DNA of 64,000 nt, taken from NCBI RefSeq assembly GCF_014076415.1, contig NZ_CP043568.1, forward strand, positions 2,356,001 to 2,420,000, given 5' to 3'. Under the pieces are notes generated by a model. That model did no database searches. It was not told the origin of the DNA and saw only the letters and a program-made list of their open reading frames with translations. Source of the DNA: Comamonas testosteroni (GTDB taxonomy: Bacteria > Pseudomonadota > Gammaproteobacteria > Burkholderiales > Burkholderiaceae_C). Positions 43,598-52,818 of the stretch are shown here, one piece after another (the stretch's first letter is position 1; every line of letters begins with the position of its first letter). A program made the position numbers and the translations under genes.

Positions 43598-44080
43598 ATG
43601 AATTTTCGTATTGGTGAAGGCTGGGATGTCCATGCCCTGGTTCCAGGGCGCAAGCTGATTCTCGGCGGTGTCGAAGTGCCTCACAGCCTGGGCTTGCTCG
43701 GTCATTCGGATGCCGACGTGCTGCTGCATGCAATCACCGATGCCTTGTTCGGTGCTTCGGCGCTGGGCGATATCGGTCGCCATTTCTCGGACACCGACGC
43801 GCAGTTCAAGGGGGCGGACTCCGCCGTGCTGCTGGCCGAGGCTGCCAGGCGCGTGCGCGCCAAGGGCTTCGAGATCGGCAATATCGACAGCACCATCGTG
43901 GCCCAGGCGCCCAAGCTGGCACCCCATATCGAGAAGATGCGCGAGCGCATTGCCCAGGTGCTGGAGCTGGATGTGGAGCAGGTCAACGTCAAGGCCAAGA
44001 CGGCCGAGAAGCTCGGGCCTGTGGGTCAGCAGCAGGCCATGGAGGCCCGTGCAGTGGCCTTGCTGGTGCGGGCTGCCTGA
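43598..44080 (+). CDS. ispF: 2-C-methyl-D-erythritol 2,4-cyclodiphosphate synthase
   Basis: This 160-residue protein has the IspF signatures: [20 protein letters not shown] (metal ligands D and H), [21 protein letters not shown] and ADSA...[12 protein letters not shown], plus [15 protein letters not shown]. It closes CDP-ME 2-phosphate into the cyclic diphosphate. AAGGA precedes the ATG. The gene forms a pair with ispD, as in many proteobacteria, although the two are separate here rather than fused. Confidence 0.96.
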   Translation: MNFRIGEGWDVHALVPGRKLILGGVEVPHSLGLLGHSDADVLLHAITDALFGASALGDIGRHFSDTDAQFKGADSAVLLAEAARRVRAKGFEIGNIDSTIVAQAPKLAPHIEKMRERIAQVLELDVEQVNVKAKTAEKLGPVGQQQAMEARAVALLVRAA

Positions 44081-44114
44081 CCCCGCTTGACGCAATGGCC
44101 GCGGCGAAAGCCGG

Positions 44115-44510
44115 TCATGAATCGCCGTAGAGGGCTAGCACTTCGGCTCCGGTCAGGGTCGGGGTGTCATTGGCCAGCGCGTAATAGTCGGGCTTCTCGT
44201 CGATATAGATCTGCTGTGCCAGTGTCAGTCCCTGGGCGTCCTGAAACAGCCCGGCAGACAGAAAATGCTCGTTGCTTGCCAGCAGGCGGTAGAAGAGGTG
44301 GGTGCCGCAGTTGCTGCAGAAGGCACGCTCGGCCCAGGGCGAGGAGGCATAGCGCGTGACGGGGCCGCTGGTCTGCACCGCCGTGCCGCCATGCAGGGTG
44401 AAGGCAGGGCCTTCTCCCCAGCGCCGGCACATGCTGCAGTGGCAGACATGAACTTCGTGGGTGCCGGGTGCGGTGACGAGAACGGCTTTGCACAGGCATC
44501 GGGCTTGCAT
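44115..44510 (-). CDS. GFA-family zinc protein (glutathione-dependent formaldehyde-activating-like)
   Basis: This 131-residue protein has the GFA zinc sites: C5/C7 (RCLCKAV), C23xxC (VCHCSMCRRWGEGP) and FCSNCGTHLFYR. Founders of the family help S-hydroxymethylglutathione formation, but most members have unknown substrates. It stands between ispF (convergent) and the histidine kinase gene on the same strand, 60 bases away. I infer no specific reaction. Confidence 0.88.
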   Translation of the reverse strand: MQARCLCKAVLVTAPGTHEVHVCHCSMCRRWGEGPAFTLHGGTAVQTSGPVTRYASSPWAERAFCSNCGTHLFYRLLASNEHFLSAGLFQDAQGLTLAQQIYIDEKPDYYALANDTPTLTGAEVLALYGDS

Positions 44511-44570
44511 GGTGAATTCTGCGGCAGATGGTTGAAAGGCGATGCCGATTGTGCAATCAGGTGGGCAGAT

Positions 44571-46073
44571 TCAGTCTTGCCCTATCTCATCGTCTTTCTT
44601 GTCGCGCGGCAGATTGCGCTTGACCTGGGGGCGCTGCAGGCGCTGCTCGGGTGCCGCACCGGCTGTCACGCCCATGGCACGCTGCAGCTGCAGATGGGCG
44701 ACCAGGCCGCCCGTCGATGAATTGGACAGTGCAAACATGCCGCCCATGCGCTGAACCGTCTTGTCCACGATGGATAGACCCAGGCCTGCGCCTGCAGCTG
44801 CCGTGCGCGCCGTGTCGCCGCGGAAGAAGGGCTGGGTCAGATTGGCCAGTTGCTCGGCCGGCACGCCCTTGCCATGGTCGCGGATGCGGATGACCACCCA
44901 TTTTTCGCTTTCCTTGGCAACCACATCCACCTCGGTCGTGTCGGTGGATGGGGTCTTGCCATAGCGGCGTGCATTCTCGAAGAGGTTGGAGATCACGCGG
45001 GCCAGCTCCACCTCATCGGCCATGACGTAGAGGTCTTCGGGTACGTTCATGGTGATTTGCAGCTCACGGTGGTCCTGCACGGCATAGACGCAGGAGGCAA
45101 CCACGGCGTGTAGATCCACGGGGCTGAGCATGACGCGATGATCGGGGCGGGCGTAATCCAGGAATTTGTCGATGGTGGCGTCCAGCTGCACGATGTCGGC
45201 CACCATATGCTCGCGCGCCACATCGTCATAGACGCTCATCTCGGTTTCCAGGCGCAGCCGCGCCAGCGGCGTACGCAGGTCGTGGGAGATGCCGGCCAGC
45301 ATCACGGCACGGTCCTGCTCCAGCTTGGCCAGCTTCTGCGCCATGCGGTTGAAGCCGATGTTGACCTCGCGGATTTCGCTGGTCACGGCTTCCTCGTCAA
45401 GCTGGCTGGCGTCGAAGTCGCCCTCGCGCACGCGGTTGGCCGCGTAAGACAGCTGTTTGAGCGGCCGGTTGATCAGGCGGGCGATGGCCGCCGCGCCGAT
45501 GAGCGAGAGCAGGGCGGCCGTGATCAGCCAGATCAGCCAGGTCTGGCCGCTGGCAGGAGTGAAGCGCGACTGGTCCATCAGCATCCAGTTGCGGTCGCCG
45601 TTGATGGTGAAGCCCACCCACAGGCCAGGCTCCCCGTTGACGCTGCGCGCCACCACGGTGCCGTAGCCCAGGCGAGTGGTCAGCTCTTCGGTCAGCTTCT
45701 GGCCCAGGGCGTTCTGCTCCAGCAGCTCGAATGAGTCGCCGGGCTCGCGGGGCAGAATGCGCACGCCTTCCTGGTCTGCCATGGTCTTGATCAGGGAGAC
45801 GCGGTTGATCGCATCCGAATGCTCGAGGGCTGCGCGGCTCAGGTTGACCAACGAGGCCACTTGCTTGGCAGTCTGCAGCGTGCGCGGCTCGAAATCCAGT
45901 GCCCGCAGTGTCTGCAGCCAGGCCAGAATGCTGCCCACCAGCAGCAGGGCCAGCAGGCAGAAGGTGCGCCAGAACAGGTTCAGCCCCACAGGTGAGCGAG
46001 CGGTGCTGCGCCGCTCGTACTCCAGAGGTACGGGGCTGGTGGCGTCGGGCGGCGGATGGTGAAAGGCGCTCAT
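44571..46073 (-). CDS. EnvZ-like sensor histidine kinase
   Basis: This 500-residue kinase has two membrane helices (about 33-53 and 178-198), a periplasmic sensor of about 125 residues, a HAMP domain (about 199-252), a HisKA phosphoacceptor at H264 (GISHDLRTPLARLRLE), and an ATP-binding domain with NLFENARRYG, DHGKGVP and GAGLGLSI. A 40-residue low-complexity tail follows. The HDLRTPL motif and the neighbouring OmpR-type gene fit the EnvZ class. The ATG at 46073 is preferred over one 14 codons upstream. Confidence 0.92.
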   Translation of the reverse strand: MSAFHHPPPDATSPVPLEYERRSTARSPVGLNLFWRTFCLLALLLVGSILAWLQTLRALDFEPRTLQTAKQVASLVNLSRAALEHSDAINRVSLIKTMADQEGVRILPREPGDSFELLEQNALGQKLTEELTTRLGYGTVVARSVNGEPGLWVGFTINGDRNWMLMDQSRFTPASGQTWLIWLITAALLSLIGAAAIARLINRPLKQLSYAANRVREGDFDASQLDEEAVTSEIREVNIGFNRMAQKLAKLEQDRAVMLAGISHDLRTPLARLRLETEMSVYDDVAREHMVADIVQLDATIDKFLDYARPDHRVMLSPVDLHAVVASCVYAVQDHRELQITMNVPEDLYVMADEVELARVISNLFENARRYGKTPSTDTTEVDVVAKESEKWVVIRIRDHGKGVPAEQLANLTQPFFRGDTARTAAAGAGLGLSIVDKTVQRMGGMFALSNSSTGGLVAHLQLQRAMGVTAGAAPEQRLQRPQVKRNLPRDKKDDEIGQD

Positions 46074-46213
46074 GAACAGCAATGCGGAAATAACTGGACC
46101 CGAGGGTACGCCCAATATGGGCGACTCGGGTTACGGTTTGTCCAAAAAGTGTCTATCTACTGGTGGTTGTTGAAAGAGCTTGACTTATGGGTCTTATGGG
46201 CCTGCACCCAAGC

Positions 46214-46244
46214 GCAACAAGCCGCGCAGCGGGCGGCTTGTTGC
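46214..46244 (-). other. Perfect 12-base-pair stem-loop between ompR and the kinase gene
   Basis: The arms GCAACAAGCCGC and GCGGCTTGTTGC pair without mismatch around a seven-base loop, 18 bases after the ompR stop. No T-run follows on either strand. It could dampen kinase expression relative to OmpR or protect the ompR transcript end. Confidence 0.7.
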
Positions 46245-46261
46245 AATGGAGGCAGGCAGAA

Positions 46262-46993
46262 TCAGTTCATGCCATCGGGTACGAACACATAGCCCACGCC
46301 CCAGACGGTCTGGATATAGCGCGGTGCGGCAGCGTCCTCCTCGATCAGCTTGCGCAGGCGGGAGACCTGCACGTCCAGGCTGCGGTCGAAGGGCTCGAAC
46401 TCGCGGCCGCGGGCCAGCAGGGCCAGCTTTTCACGTGACAGAGGCTGGCGCGGGTGGCGCACAAGGGCCTTGAGCATGGCGAATTCGCCGGTGGTGAGTG
46501 GCAACTCTTCGCCATTCTTTTGCAGCACGCGGGTGCCCAGGTCGAAGGTGAACGGGCCGAAGGTCACCACCTCGTTGTCGCCCGAAGGAGCTCCCGGCGC
46601 TTCCTGAGGAGGGCGGCGGCGCAGCACGGCATGGATGCGGGCCAGCAGTTCGCGGGGGTTGAAGGGCTTGCCCAGATAGTCGTCGGCACCCACTTCCAGG
46701 CCCACGATGCGGTCCACATCCTCGCCCTTGGCGGTCAGCATGATGATGGGGGTGCGGTCATTGGCCGAGCGCAGGCGGCGGCAGATGGACAGGCCATCCT
46801 CGCCGGGCATCATCAGGTCCAGCACGATCAGGTCGACAGTCTCGCGCAGCAGGATGCGGTTGAGAGCCTTGCCGTCCTCGGCAATCATGATCTCGAAGCC
46901 TTCCTGCGTCAGATAGCGGCGCAGCAGGTCGCGGATGCGTGCATCGTCATCCACCACGAGGATCTTGTCAGTACGGTTGTTCGTCGTTGCCAT
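46262..46993 (-). CDS. ompR: OmpR-type response regulator
   Basis: This 243-residue protein has a receiver domain (acidic pocket DDD at 15-17, phosphoacceptor D59 in VLDLMMPGED, the T in MLTAKG, K in GKPFNPRELL) and a winged-helix output domain (about 140-238, RSLDVQVSRLRKLIEEDAA and GVGYVF). The receiver sequence closely resembles OmpR. It precedes the EnvZ-like kinase gene with a 188-base spacer, larger than usual, which contains a strong stem-loop. Targets are probably envelope genes. Confidence 0.93.
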   Translation of the reverse strand: MATTNNRTDKILVVDDDARIRDLLRRYLTQEGFEIMIAEDGKALNRILLRETVDLIVLDLMMPGEDGLSICRRLRSANDRTPIIMLTAKGEDVDRIVGLEVGADDYLGKPFNPRELLARIHAVLRRRPPQEAPGAPSGDNEVVTFGPFTFDLGTRVLQKNGEELPLTTGEFAMLKALVRHPRQPLSREKLALLARGREFEPFDRSLDVQVSRLRKLIEEDAAAPRYIQTVWGVGYVFVPDGMN

Positions 46994-47306
46994 GATCGTC
47001 CTTGTCGATTTATTTGTAACTGGCCCATTGTTATCGCTGGATCCAAAAAATCCAGCAAAACAAGGTCAAGTCTTGCTACTTGTTACGATTGTTGCGTTTG
47101 TAAATAGAACAATAAATGTTTCATGAGGAACTTTTTTCAAGCATATTGCACTATTGTTTCAGTGTTTGTTCTGTTGGTGTGTTGAATGTGGCGTATTCGT
47201 ACATAAAGTCACACTCTGGGCTGACATGCTGCGCTGCAGCGACTTTGCGCAATGGTGAAATGCATATGTATCTGCATGGCCTGATTTACTTACAAGGGTG
47301 AACCGC
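46994..47306 (+). promoter_or_regulatory. AT-rich divergent region between ompR and the SIMPL gene
   Basis: These 313 bases are clearly AT-richer than their surroundings. They contain a GCTGGAT/ATCCAGC hairpin at 47036-47056 and TTGTTACGATTGTTGCGTTTGTAA-like repeats near 47079-47103, which loosely resemble OmpR sites. A 20-codon hydrophobic frame from ATG 47123 lacks a ribosome-binding site and is not called. Confidence 0.45.
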
Positions 47307-48056
47307 ATGAATCAATTTTCCAAGTCTTCCTCTTCCTCTCGCGCCGCGGCTGCCGCACTTGCGCTGGCTGCGGCCTGCGCTGGTGGCAATGTATGGGCTC
47401 AGGGCGCCGCGCGTGACATGCAAAGACCTGCCAACGTGGTGCAGTTGTCGGCTCAGGGAACCGTGGAGGTCAAGCAGGACTGGATGACGGCGACGCTGTC
47501 TGCCAGCAAGGATGGTCGCGATGCGGCGTCCGTTCAGTCCCAGCTGCAAAAGATCGTGGAGTCCGCCATGGCCACGCTGCGTAACGACGCGCAAGGTCGG
47601 CAGATGGAGTTGAGCACCGGTAATTTCTCCATCTCGCCGCGTTATGGCAACAACGGCAAGATCGAAGGCTGGCAGGGCCAGGCCGAGATCGTGCTGCAGG
47701 GGCGTGACTTCGTACGCATTACCCAGGCTGCGGCCAAGGTGCAGGACATGACGCTGGCCAGCATGAGTTTCGGCCTCTCGCGCGAAGCGCGGGAAAAGGT
47801 GGAGGGCGAAGCCCAGGCCAAGGCGATCGAGAACTTCCGCCAGCGTGCCGCGGCCATCTCCAAGAGCTTTGGCTTTGCAGGCTACAGCCTGCGCGAGGTC
47901 AATGTGAGCAGCAGCGGCGGTGGCGGGCATCCCATGCCGCGCCCGCGCATGATGAGCATGGCCAAGGCCAGCTATGCCGATGCTGCGCCCGTGCCGGTGG
48001 AGGCGGACCGTGCCGAGGTGACGGTCACCGTTGGCGGCTCGATTCAGATGCAGTGA
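47307..48056 (+). CDS. SIMPL-domain (DUF541) periplasmic protein
   Basis: This 249-residue protein has a signal peptide (SRAAAAALALAAACAGGNVWA-like, cleavage near WAQG at about 32) and a SIMPL domain from about 43 (VVQLSAQGTVEVKQDWMTATLSASKDG in part) to the C-terminus. E. coli YggE is a relative linked to oxidative stress; the activity is unknown. AAGGGTG precedes the ATG. A strong bidirectional terminator lies 22 bases after the stop. Divergent from ompR, so it may be an OmpR target. Confidence 0.88.
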   Translation: MNQFSKSSSSSRAAAAALALAAACAGGNVWAQGAARDMQRPANVVQLSAQGTVEVKQDWMTATLSASKDGRDAASVQSQLQKIVESAMATLRNDAQGRQMELSTGNFSISPRYGNNGKIEGWQGQAEIVLQGRDFVRITQAAAKVQDMTLASMSFGLSREAREKVEGEAQAKAIENFRQRAAAISKSFGFAGYSLREVNVSSSGGGGHPMPRPRMMSMAKASYADAAPVPVEADRAEVTVTVGGSIQMQ

Positions 48057-48077
48057 TCGGATTCGTGCGGCATATAT

Positions 48078-48110
48078 AAAAAAAGGAGCAGCTTGCGCTG
48101 CTCCTTTTTG
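48078..48110. terminator. Bidirectional terminator after the SIMPL gene
   Basis: The stem GGAGCAGC/GCTGCTCC with loop TTGC is flanked by seven A and five T, so it can act on both strands, for the SIMPL gene and for bdhA, whose stop lies about 90 bases away on the other strand. Confidence 0.9.
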
Positions 48111-48120
48111 ATTTTCATCA

Positions 48121-48175
48121 TGATTTGATGCTGAATATGTCTTCTGGAGAGCGCTAGATGCTATCTAATTGATAG
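48121..48175 (-). repeat. Dispersed intergenic repeat, copy E
   Basis: Read on the minus strand it gives AATTAGATAGCATCTAGCGCT, shown here as the words GATAGC and TAGCGCT, then an arm with TCTGGAGA complement and a CATCAAAT end. It lies between the terminator and the bdhA stop. Confidence 0.55.
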
Positions 48176-48201
48176 ACGCATTCGCTGGAGCCGAGCGGCT
48201 T

Positions 48202-48990
<789 letters not shown>

Positions 48991-49003
48991 ACAAGGTCTC
49001 CGA

Positions 49004-50077
49004 ATGAATTACGATGCGACGACAGCCATTATCGGCCCCGGTCTTGAAAACGCGTTCTCCATGAATCAACCTACGCTGAATTACGTATCGTGTCCCGGAG
49101 CCTCTGCAACCGCTCCCACCTGGGCCAGCGCTCAGCGCCGCCAGCAGGTCGAGGCTCAGCCCGAGGGAACGCACCGAATGGCGTACTGGGAATGGAACCA
49201 TACCGGCAACCCAAGACATCCTCATGTCATCGTCTGCGTGCACGGCCTCTCACGCCAGGGACGAGACTTTGATGTGCTGGCAACCAAGCTCAGCCGCTTT
49301 GCCCGCGTGATCTGCCCCGATGTGGTGGGGCGCGGCGAAAGCGACTGGCTGGCCGACCCCATGGGTTATCAGCTACCGCTGTATGCGGCCGATATGCTGG
49401 CGCTGCTGGCCCAGCTGCATGCTCAGGTGCCGATTGAAACCCTGGACTGGGTGGGTACCAGCATGGGGGGCTTGATCGGGATGGGTGTCGTGGGGCAGCC
49501 CGGTCTGCCGCTGCCGGTGCCTGTGAGGCGGCTGGTGCTCAACGACGTAGGGCCAGCGATTGAATGGGAGTCGCTGGAACGAATCGGCTCCTATGTCGGC
49601 AAAGGCTTGCAGTTTCCCAACTTTGAGAGCGCTGCCGCCGCCATGCGCTTGATTTCCGAGGGATTCGGCCCACATGGCGATGAGCAGTGGAACCGGCTCT
49701 CGAAAGCCATGATCAAGCCTGATCCCCAAGGAGGTGTGGTGCTGCATTACGACCCTCGTATTGCAGTGCCCATGGCCCAGATGACGCGCGAGACTGCCCA
49801 AGCGGGAGAGGCCTTGCTCTGGCAGCTCTACGACCAGATCAAGGCACAGGTCTTGCTTATCAGAGGAGCCGAGTCCGATCTGCTCTCCAGCCGTACCGCC
49901 AGGGCCATGACCGAGCGTGGCCCCAGGGCGCATTGCACGGAACTGGAAGGCGTGGGACATGCTCCAACACTGGTGGTGCCGGGGCAAGTGGCGTTGATAC
50001 AAAAGTTTTTACAAGGGGATAAGGGTCTGCCTGCGAGCATCAGTCTTGCGCAGCAGGCCCAAGAGGAAGCTGCATGA
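49004..50077 (+). CDS. Alpha/beta hydrolase coupled to relA
   Basis: This 357-residue protein is an alpha/beta hydrolase with the oxyanion region VCVHGLSRQGRDFD, nucleophile S153 in GTSMG, and a catalytic histidine in GVGHAPTL near the C-terminus; the acid is probably D in RGAESDLL. The substrate is not evident. ATG at 49004 has AAGG upstream, and ATG at 49061 would remove 19 residues outside the fold. Its stop overlaps the relA start (ATGA), so its translation is coupled to the stringent-response enzyme. Confidence 0.88.
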   Translation: MNYDATTAIIGPGLENAFSMNQPTLNYVSCPGASATAPTWASAQRRQQVEAQPEGTHRMAYWEWNHTGNPRHPHVIVCVHGLSRQGRDFDVLATKLSRFARVICPDVVGRGESDWLADPMGYQLPLYAADMLALLAQLHAQVPIETLDWVGTSMGGLIGMGVVGQPGLPLPVPVRRLVLNDVGPAIEWESLERIGSYVGKGLQFPNFESAAAAMRLISEGFGPHGDEQWNRLSKAMIKPDPQGGVVLHYDPRIAVPMAQMTRETAQAGEALLWQLYDQIKAQVLLIRGAESDLLSSRTARAMTERGPRAHCTELEGVGHAPTLVVPGQVALIQKFLQGDKGLPASISLAQQAQEEAA

Positions 50078-52305
50078 AGACCAGCGATACCGTAACCACA
50101 GTCTCTGACGCCGCACCCAAGCTCACGGAGCCTACGCCGCATCTGATTACCGCCACATCCGAGGTTTTGCCCGATCAAGTCAATGCGCTGGCGCGCGCCC
50201 GTGCCTTTGCAGAACCGCTGATTGCCGGCGAAGTCATGGAGACCGGTGAAAACACCCTGACCCACGCCGACGCCGTTGCCGCCATCCTCAAGAAAATCGG
50301 TGGCTCGGAAACCATGCAGGCGGCCATTTATCTGGTGCACGCCAGCGTGCACCTGAACAAGCCGCAGGAAGTGATTGCCAAGGCGTTTGGCGACAATTTT
50401 GCGACCCTGGCGGTCGAAACCATCAAGCTCATCCGGGTGCAGCAGCAGGCGAGAGACGCCGAGCTGAGCAGCCAGCATGTCGATGGCGTGGCCACGCAGA
50501 CCGAGAACGTGCGCAAGATGCTGCTGGGCTTCTCGCGCGATCTTCGCGTGGTACTGCTGCGCCTGGCGTCGCGGCTGCAGACGCTGCGCTACTACGCGGC
50601 CGAGAAGAGCCCGGTTTCGCCCAGCATCGCGCGTGAAGCGCTCTATGTCTTTGCGCCGCTGGCCAACCGTCTGGGAATCTGGCAGATCAAATGGGAGCTG
50701 GAAGATCTGGCTTTCCGTTTTCTGGAGCCCGATACCTATCGCCAGATTGCGCGCCTGCTCGACGAAAAGCGGGTCGAACGCGAGGCCTATATGGAGCAGA
50801 TGCGCGCGCGCCTCGAGGCCGACTTGCGCGCCCACAGCATCAGCGCCTCGGTTCAGGGGCGACCCAAGCATATCTACAGCATCGTCAAGAAGATGCGCGG
50901 CAAGTCGCTGAGCTTTGACCAGCTGTTCGATATTCGTGCCATGCGCGTCATCGTGCCTACGGTCAAGGACTGCTATGCAGCCCTTTCCTGGGTGCATGAG
51001 CAGTTCACGCCGCTGGAAAAGGAGTTCGACGACTACATCGCCAAACCCAAGCCCAACGGCTATCAGTCCCTGCACACGGTGGTGCGCGATGAAACCGGCC
51101 GCACCATAGAGATCCAGATCCGTACCCAGGCCATGCACGACCATGCAGAACATGGCGTGGCCGCACACTGGGCCTACAAGGAGGCCGGCACCAAGGGCTA
51201 TGCGGGCGTGTCGGCGTCCAGCGAGTATGACGCCAAGATTGCCGTGCTGCGCCAGTTGCTGGCCTGGGGCAGCGACCTGACGGGCTCGGCCCAGCGTGGT
51301 CTGTTTGAAGATCGCATCTATGTGCTGACTCCCGATGCTGCCGTGATCGAGTTGCCGCAAGGGGCCACGCCGGTGGACTTTGCCTACTCGGTGCACACCA
51401 GCCTCGGCCATCGTTGCCGTGGCGCGCGCGTGGATGGAGCCATGGTGCCGCTGAACACAGCCCTGGAAAGCGGCCAGACGGTAGAAATCAACACGGCCAA
51501 GGAAGACCGGCCCTCACGTGACTGGCTCAATGCCGAGCTGGGTTATCTGGTCAGCAACCGTGCCAAGGCCAAGGTGCGCGCCTGGTTCAATGCCCAGGCC
51601 ACGCATGAAACCGTCTCGCGAGGGCGCGAGGCCGTTGAAAAGCTGCTGCAGCGCGAGGGCAAGACAGCGATCAAGCTTGAAGAGCTGGCTGCACAGCTGG
51701 GCTTCAAGTCTGCCGATGCACTGTTTGAAGTCGTGGGCAAGGACGAGTATTCACTGCGCAATATCGAAGTCGTGCTGCGTCCCAGTGAAGAAACGCCAGA
51801 GGAAGACGCATTCACTCCGGTGCGCAAGGCGCGTGGCCATGACTCGTCGCGAGGTGGAGTGCTGGTGGTGGGCGTCGATTCGCTCATGACTCAGTTGGCC
51901 AAATGCTGCAAGCCGGCTCCTCCGGATGAGATCGGCGGCTTTGTGACTCGTGGCAAGGGCGTGAGCGTGCACCGCTGCGATTGCTCCAATTTCCGCGAGA
52001 TGATGGCCAAGAGCCCCGAACGTGTCATCGAGGTCGACTGGGGCACTCCCAAGCATGTGGACAAGGGCGGACCGGTTTACCCTGTGGACGTTGCCGTGGA
52101 GGCGGCCGACCGCCAAGGCTTGCTGCGCGATATCTCGGACGTGTTTGCACGCGAGAAGACCAATGTCATCGGGGTGCAGACCCAGTCCGTCAAGGGGACG
52201 GCGTGGATGACGTTCACGGTGGAGGTGGCAGATTCGGGTCGCCTCAACAAGGTGCTAGGCATCGTCGCCAGTGTGTCCGGCGTTCGCTCGGCCAGAAGGC
52301 GCTGA
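50074..52305 (+). CDS. relA: RelA, (p)ppGpp synthetase
   Basis: This 743-residue RelA/SpoT homologue has a degenerate hydrolase region (no HD motif where AAIYLVHASVHLNKPQ stands), a synthetase domain with EFDD at 317-320, the acidic motif typical of synthetase-only RelA rather than the RxKD of SpoT, then YIAKPKPNGYQSLHT, a TGS domain (RIYVLTPDAAVIELPQGATPVDFAY in part, about 415-475), a zinc-finger region (CCKPAPPDEIGGFVT, CDCSNF) and a C-terminal ACT domain. It should make (p)ppGpp on stalled ribosomes. A tRNA-Val gene follows. Confidence 0.95.
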   Translation: MKTSDTVTTVSDAAPKLTEPTPHLITATSEVLPDQVNALARARAFAEPLIAGEVMETGENTLTHADAVAAILKKIGGSETMQAAIYLVHASVHLNKPQEVIAKAFGDNFATLAVETIKLIRVQQQARDAELSSQHVDGVATQTENVRKMLLGFSRDLRVVLLRLASRLQTLRYYAAEKSPVSPSIAREALYVFAPLANRLGIWQIKWELEDLAFRFLEPDTYRQIARLLDEKRVEREAYMEQMRARLEADLRAHSISASVQGRPKHIYSIVKKMRGKSLSFDQLFDIRAMRVIVPTVKDCYAALSWVHEQFTPLEKEFDDYIAKPKPNGYQSLHTVVRDETGRTIEIQIRTQAMHDHAEHGVAAHWAYKEAGTKGYAGVSASSEYDAKIAVLRQLLAWGSDLTGSAQRGLFEDRIYVLTPDAAVIELPQGATPVDFAYSVHTSLGHRCRGARVDGAMVPLNTALESGQTVEINTAKEDRPSRDWLNAELGYLVSNRAKAKVRAWFNAQATHETVSRGREAVEKLLQREGKTAIKLEELAAQLGFKSADALFEVVGKDEYSLRNIEVVLRPSEETPEEDAFTPVRKARGHDSSRGGVLVVGVDSLMTQLAKCCKPAPPDEIGGFVTRGKGVSVHRCDCSNFREMMAKSPERVIEVDWGTPKHVDKGGPVYPVDVAVEAADRQGLLRDISDVFAREKTNVIGVQTQSVKGTAWMTFTVEVADSGRLNKVLGIVASVSGVRSARRR

Positions 52306-52380
52306 TGTAAGTCCCGATTGCGCCTGACAGGGCTCGATGACAAGAAAATGTTAGCTCTCAAAAAATGAGTGAAAAACCCG

Positions 52381-52389
52381 TGCTACAAT
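52381..52389 (+). promoter_or_regulatory. Extended -10 promoter of tRNA-Val
   Basis: The word TGCTACAAT (TGn plus TACAAT) stands 21 bases before the tRNA. No good -35 box lies at 16-18 bases, which fits an extended -10 promoter. Confidence 0.5.
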
Positions 52390-52410
52390 TGCTTCATCGA
52401 ACAGAACAAC

Positions 52411-52487
52411 AGGCGCGTAGCTCAGCTGGTTAGAGCACCACCTTGACATGGTGGGGGTCGTTGGTTCGAGTCCAATCGCGCCTACCA
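52411..52487 (+). tRNA. tRNA-Val (anticodon GAC), CCA encoded
   Basis: The cloverleaf is complete: acceptor AGGCGCG/CGCGCCT, D-arm GCTC/GAGC, anticodon stem CCACC/GGTGG around TTGACAT (anticodon GAC), a five-base variable loop, and T-arm GTTGG/CCAAT around TTCGAGT. Discriminator A and CCA are present. It lies 105 bases after relA and is followed by its own terminator. Confidence 0.97.
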
Positions 52488-52516
52488 AATGTGCAGACGA
52501 AACCAGAGTTTGCAAC

Positions 52517-52552
52517 AAAAATGCCCGCTGAAAAGCGGGCATTTTTGTTTTG
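52517..52552. terminator. Terminator after tRNA-Val
   Basis: The stem ATGCCCGCT/AGCGGGCAT with loop GAAA has an A-run before it and TTTTTGTTTTG after it. It is strong on the plus strand and can also act on the minus strand, downstream of ccmI. Confidence 0.9.
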
Positions 52553-52818
52553 TTGGTATGAAGCCGTTCGAGGAGAACGGCATTCAAACAGACATTTTTT
52601 CGCAACTGTCGGTTGATTTCTGCCTGTGTCCGGATCACGCATCCCGATCACCGTCCAGAGCGCAGTAGTGGTTCAGGATTGAGCCACCCCTCGCAACATG
52701 GCCGCTCTTGATTCCGTATTCCGATGCGCTGTCACAGCACATGACGGCGCAATGCTTGCACCGGAGAGGGCAATAACGCACGTTGTCTGCTTGGCTGGCT
52801 GCAGTCCAGACACACTTG
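52553..52818 (+). other. Intergenic region with no recognised feature
   Basis: Together with the terminator this makes a 331-base gap between tRNA-Val and ccmI. An imperfect CCGTTC/GAACGG hairpin lies at 52562-52582. I find no gene or site that I can support. Confidence 0.4.

Noticed and set aside
47123..47185. A 20-codon hydrophobic frame upstream of the SIMPL gene
   Set aside because: No ribosome-binding site and no linked downstream start; AT-rich DNA easily gives hydrophobic codons.
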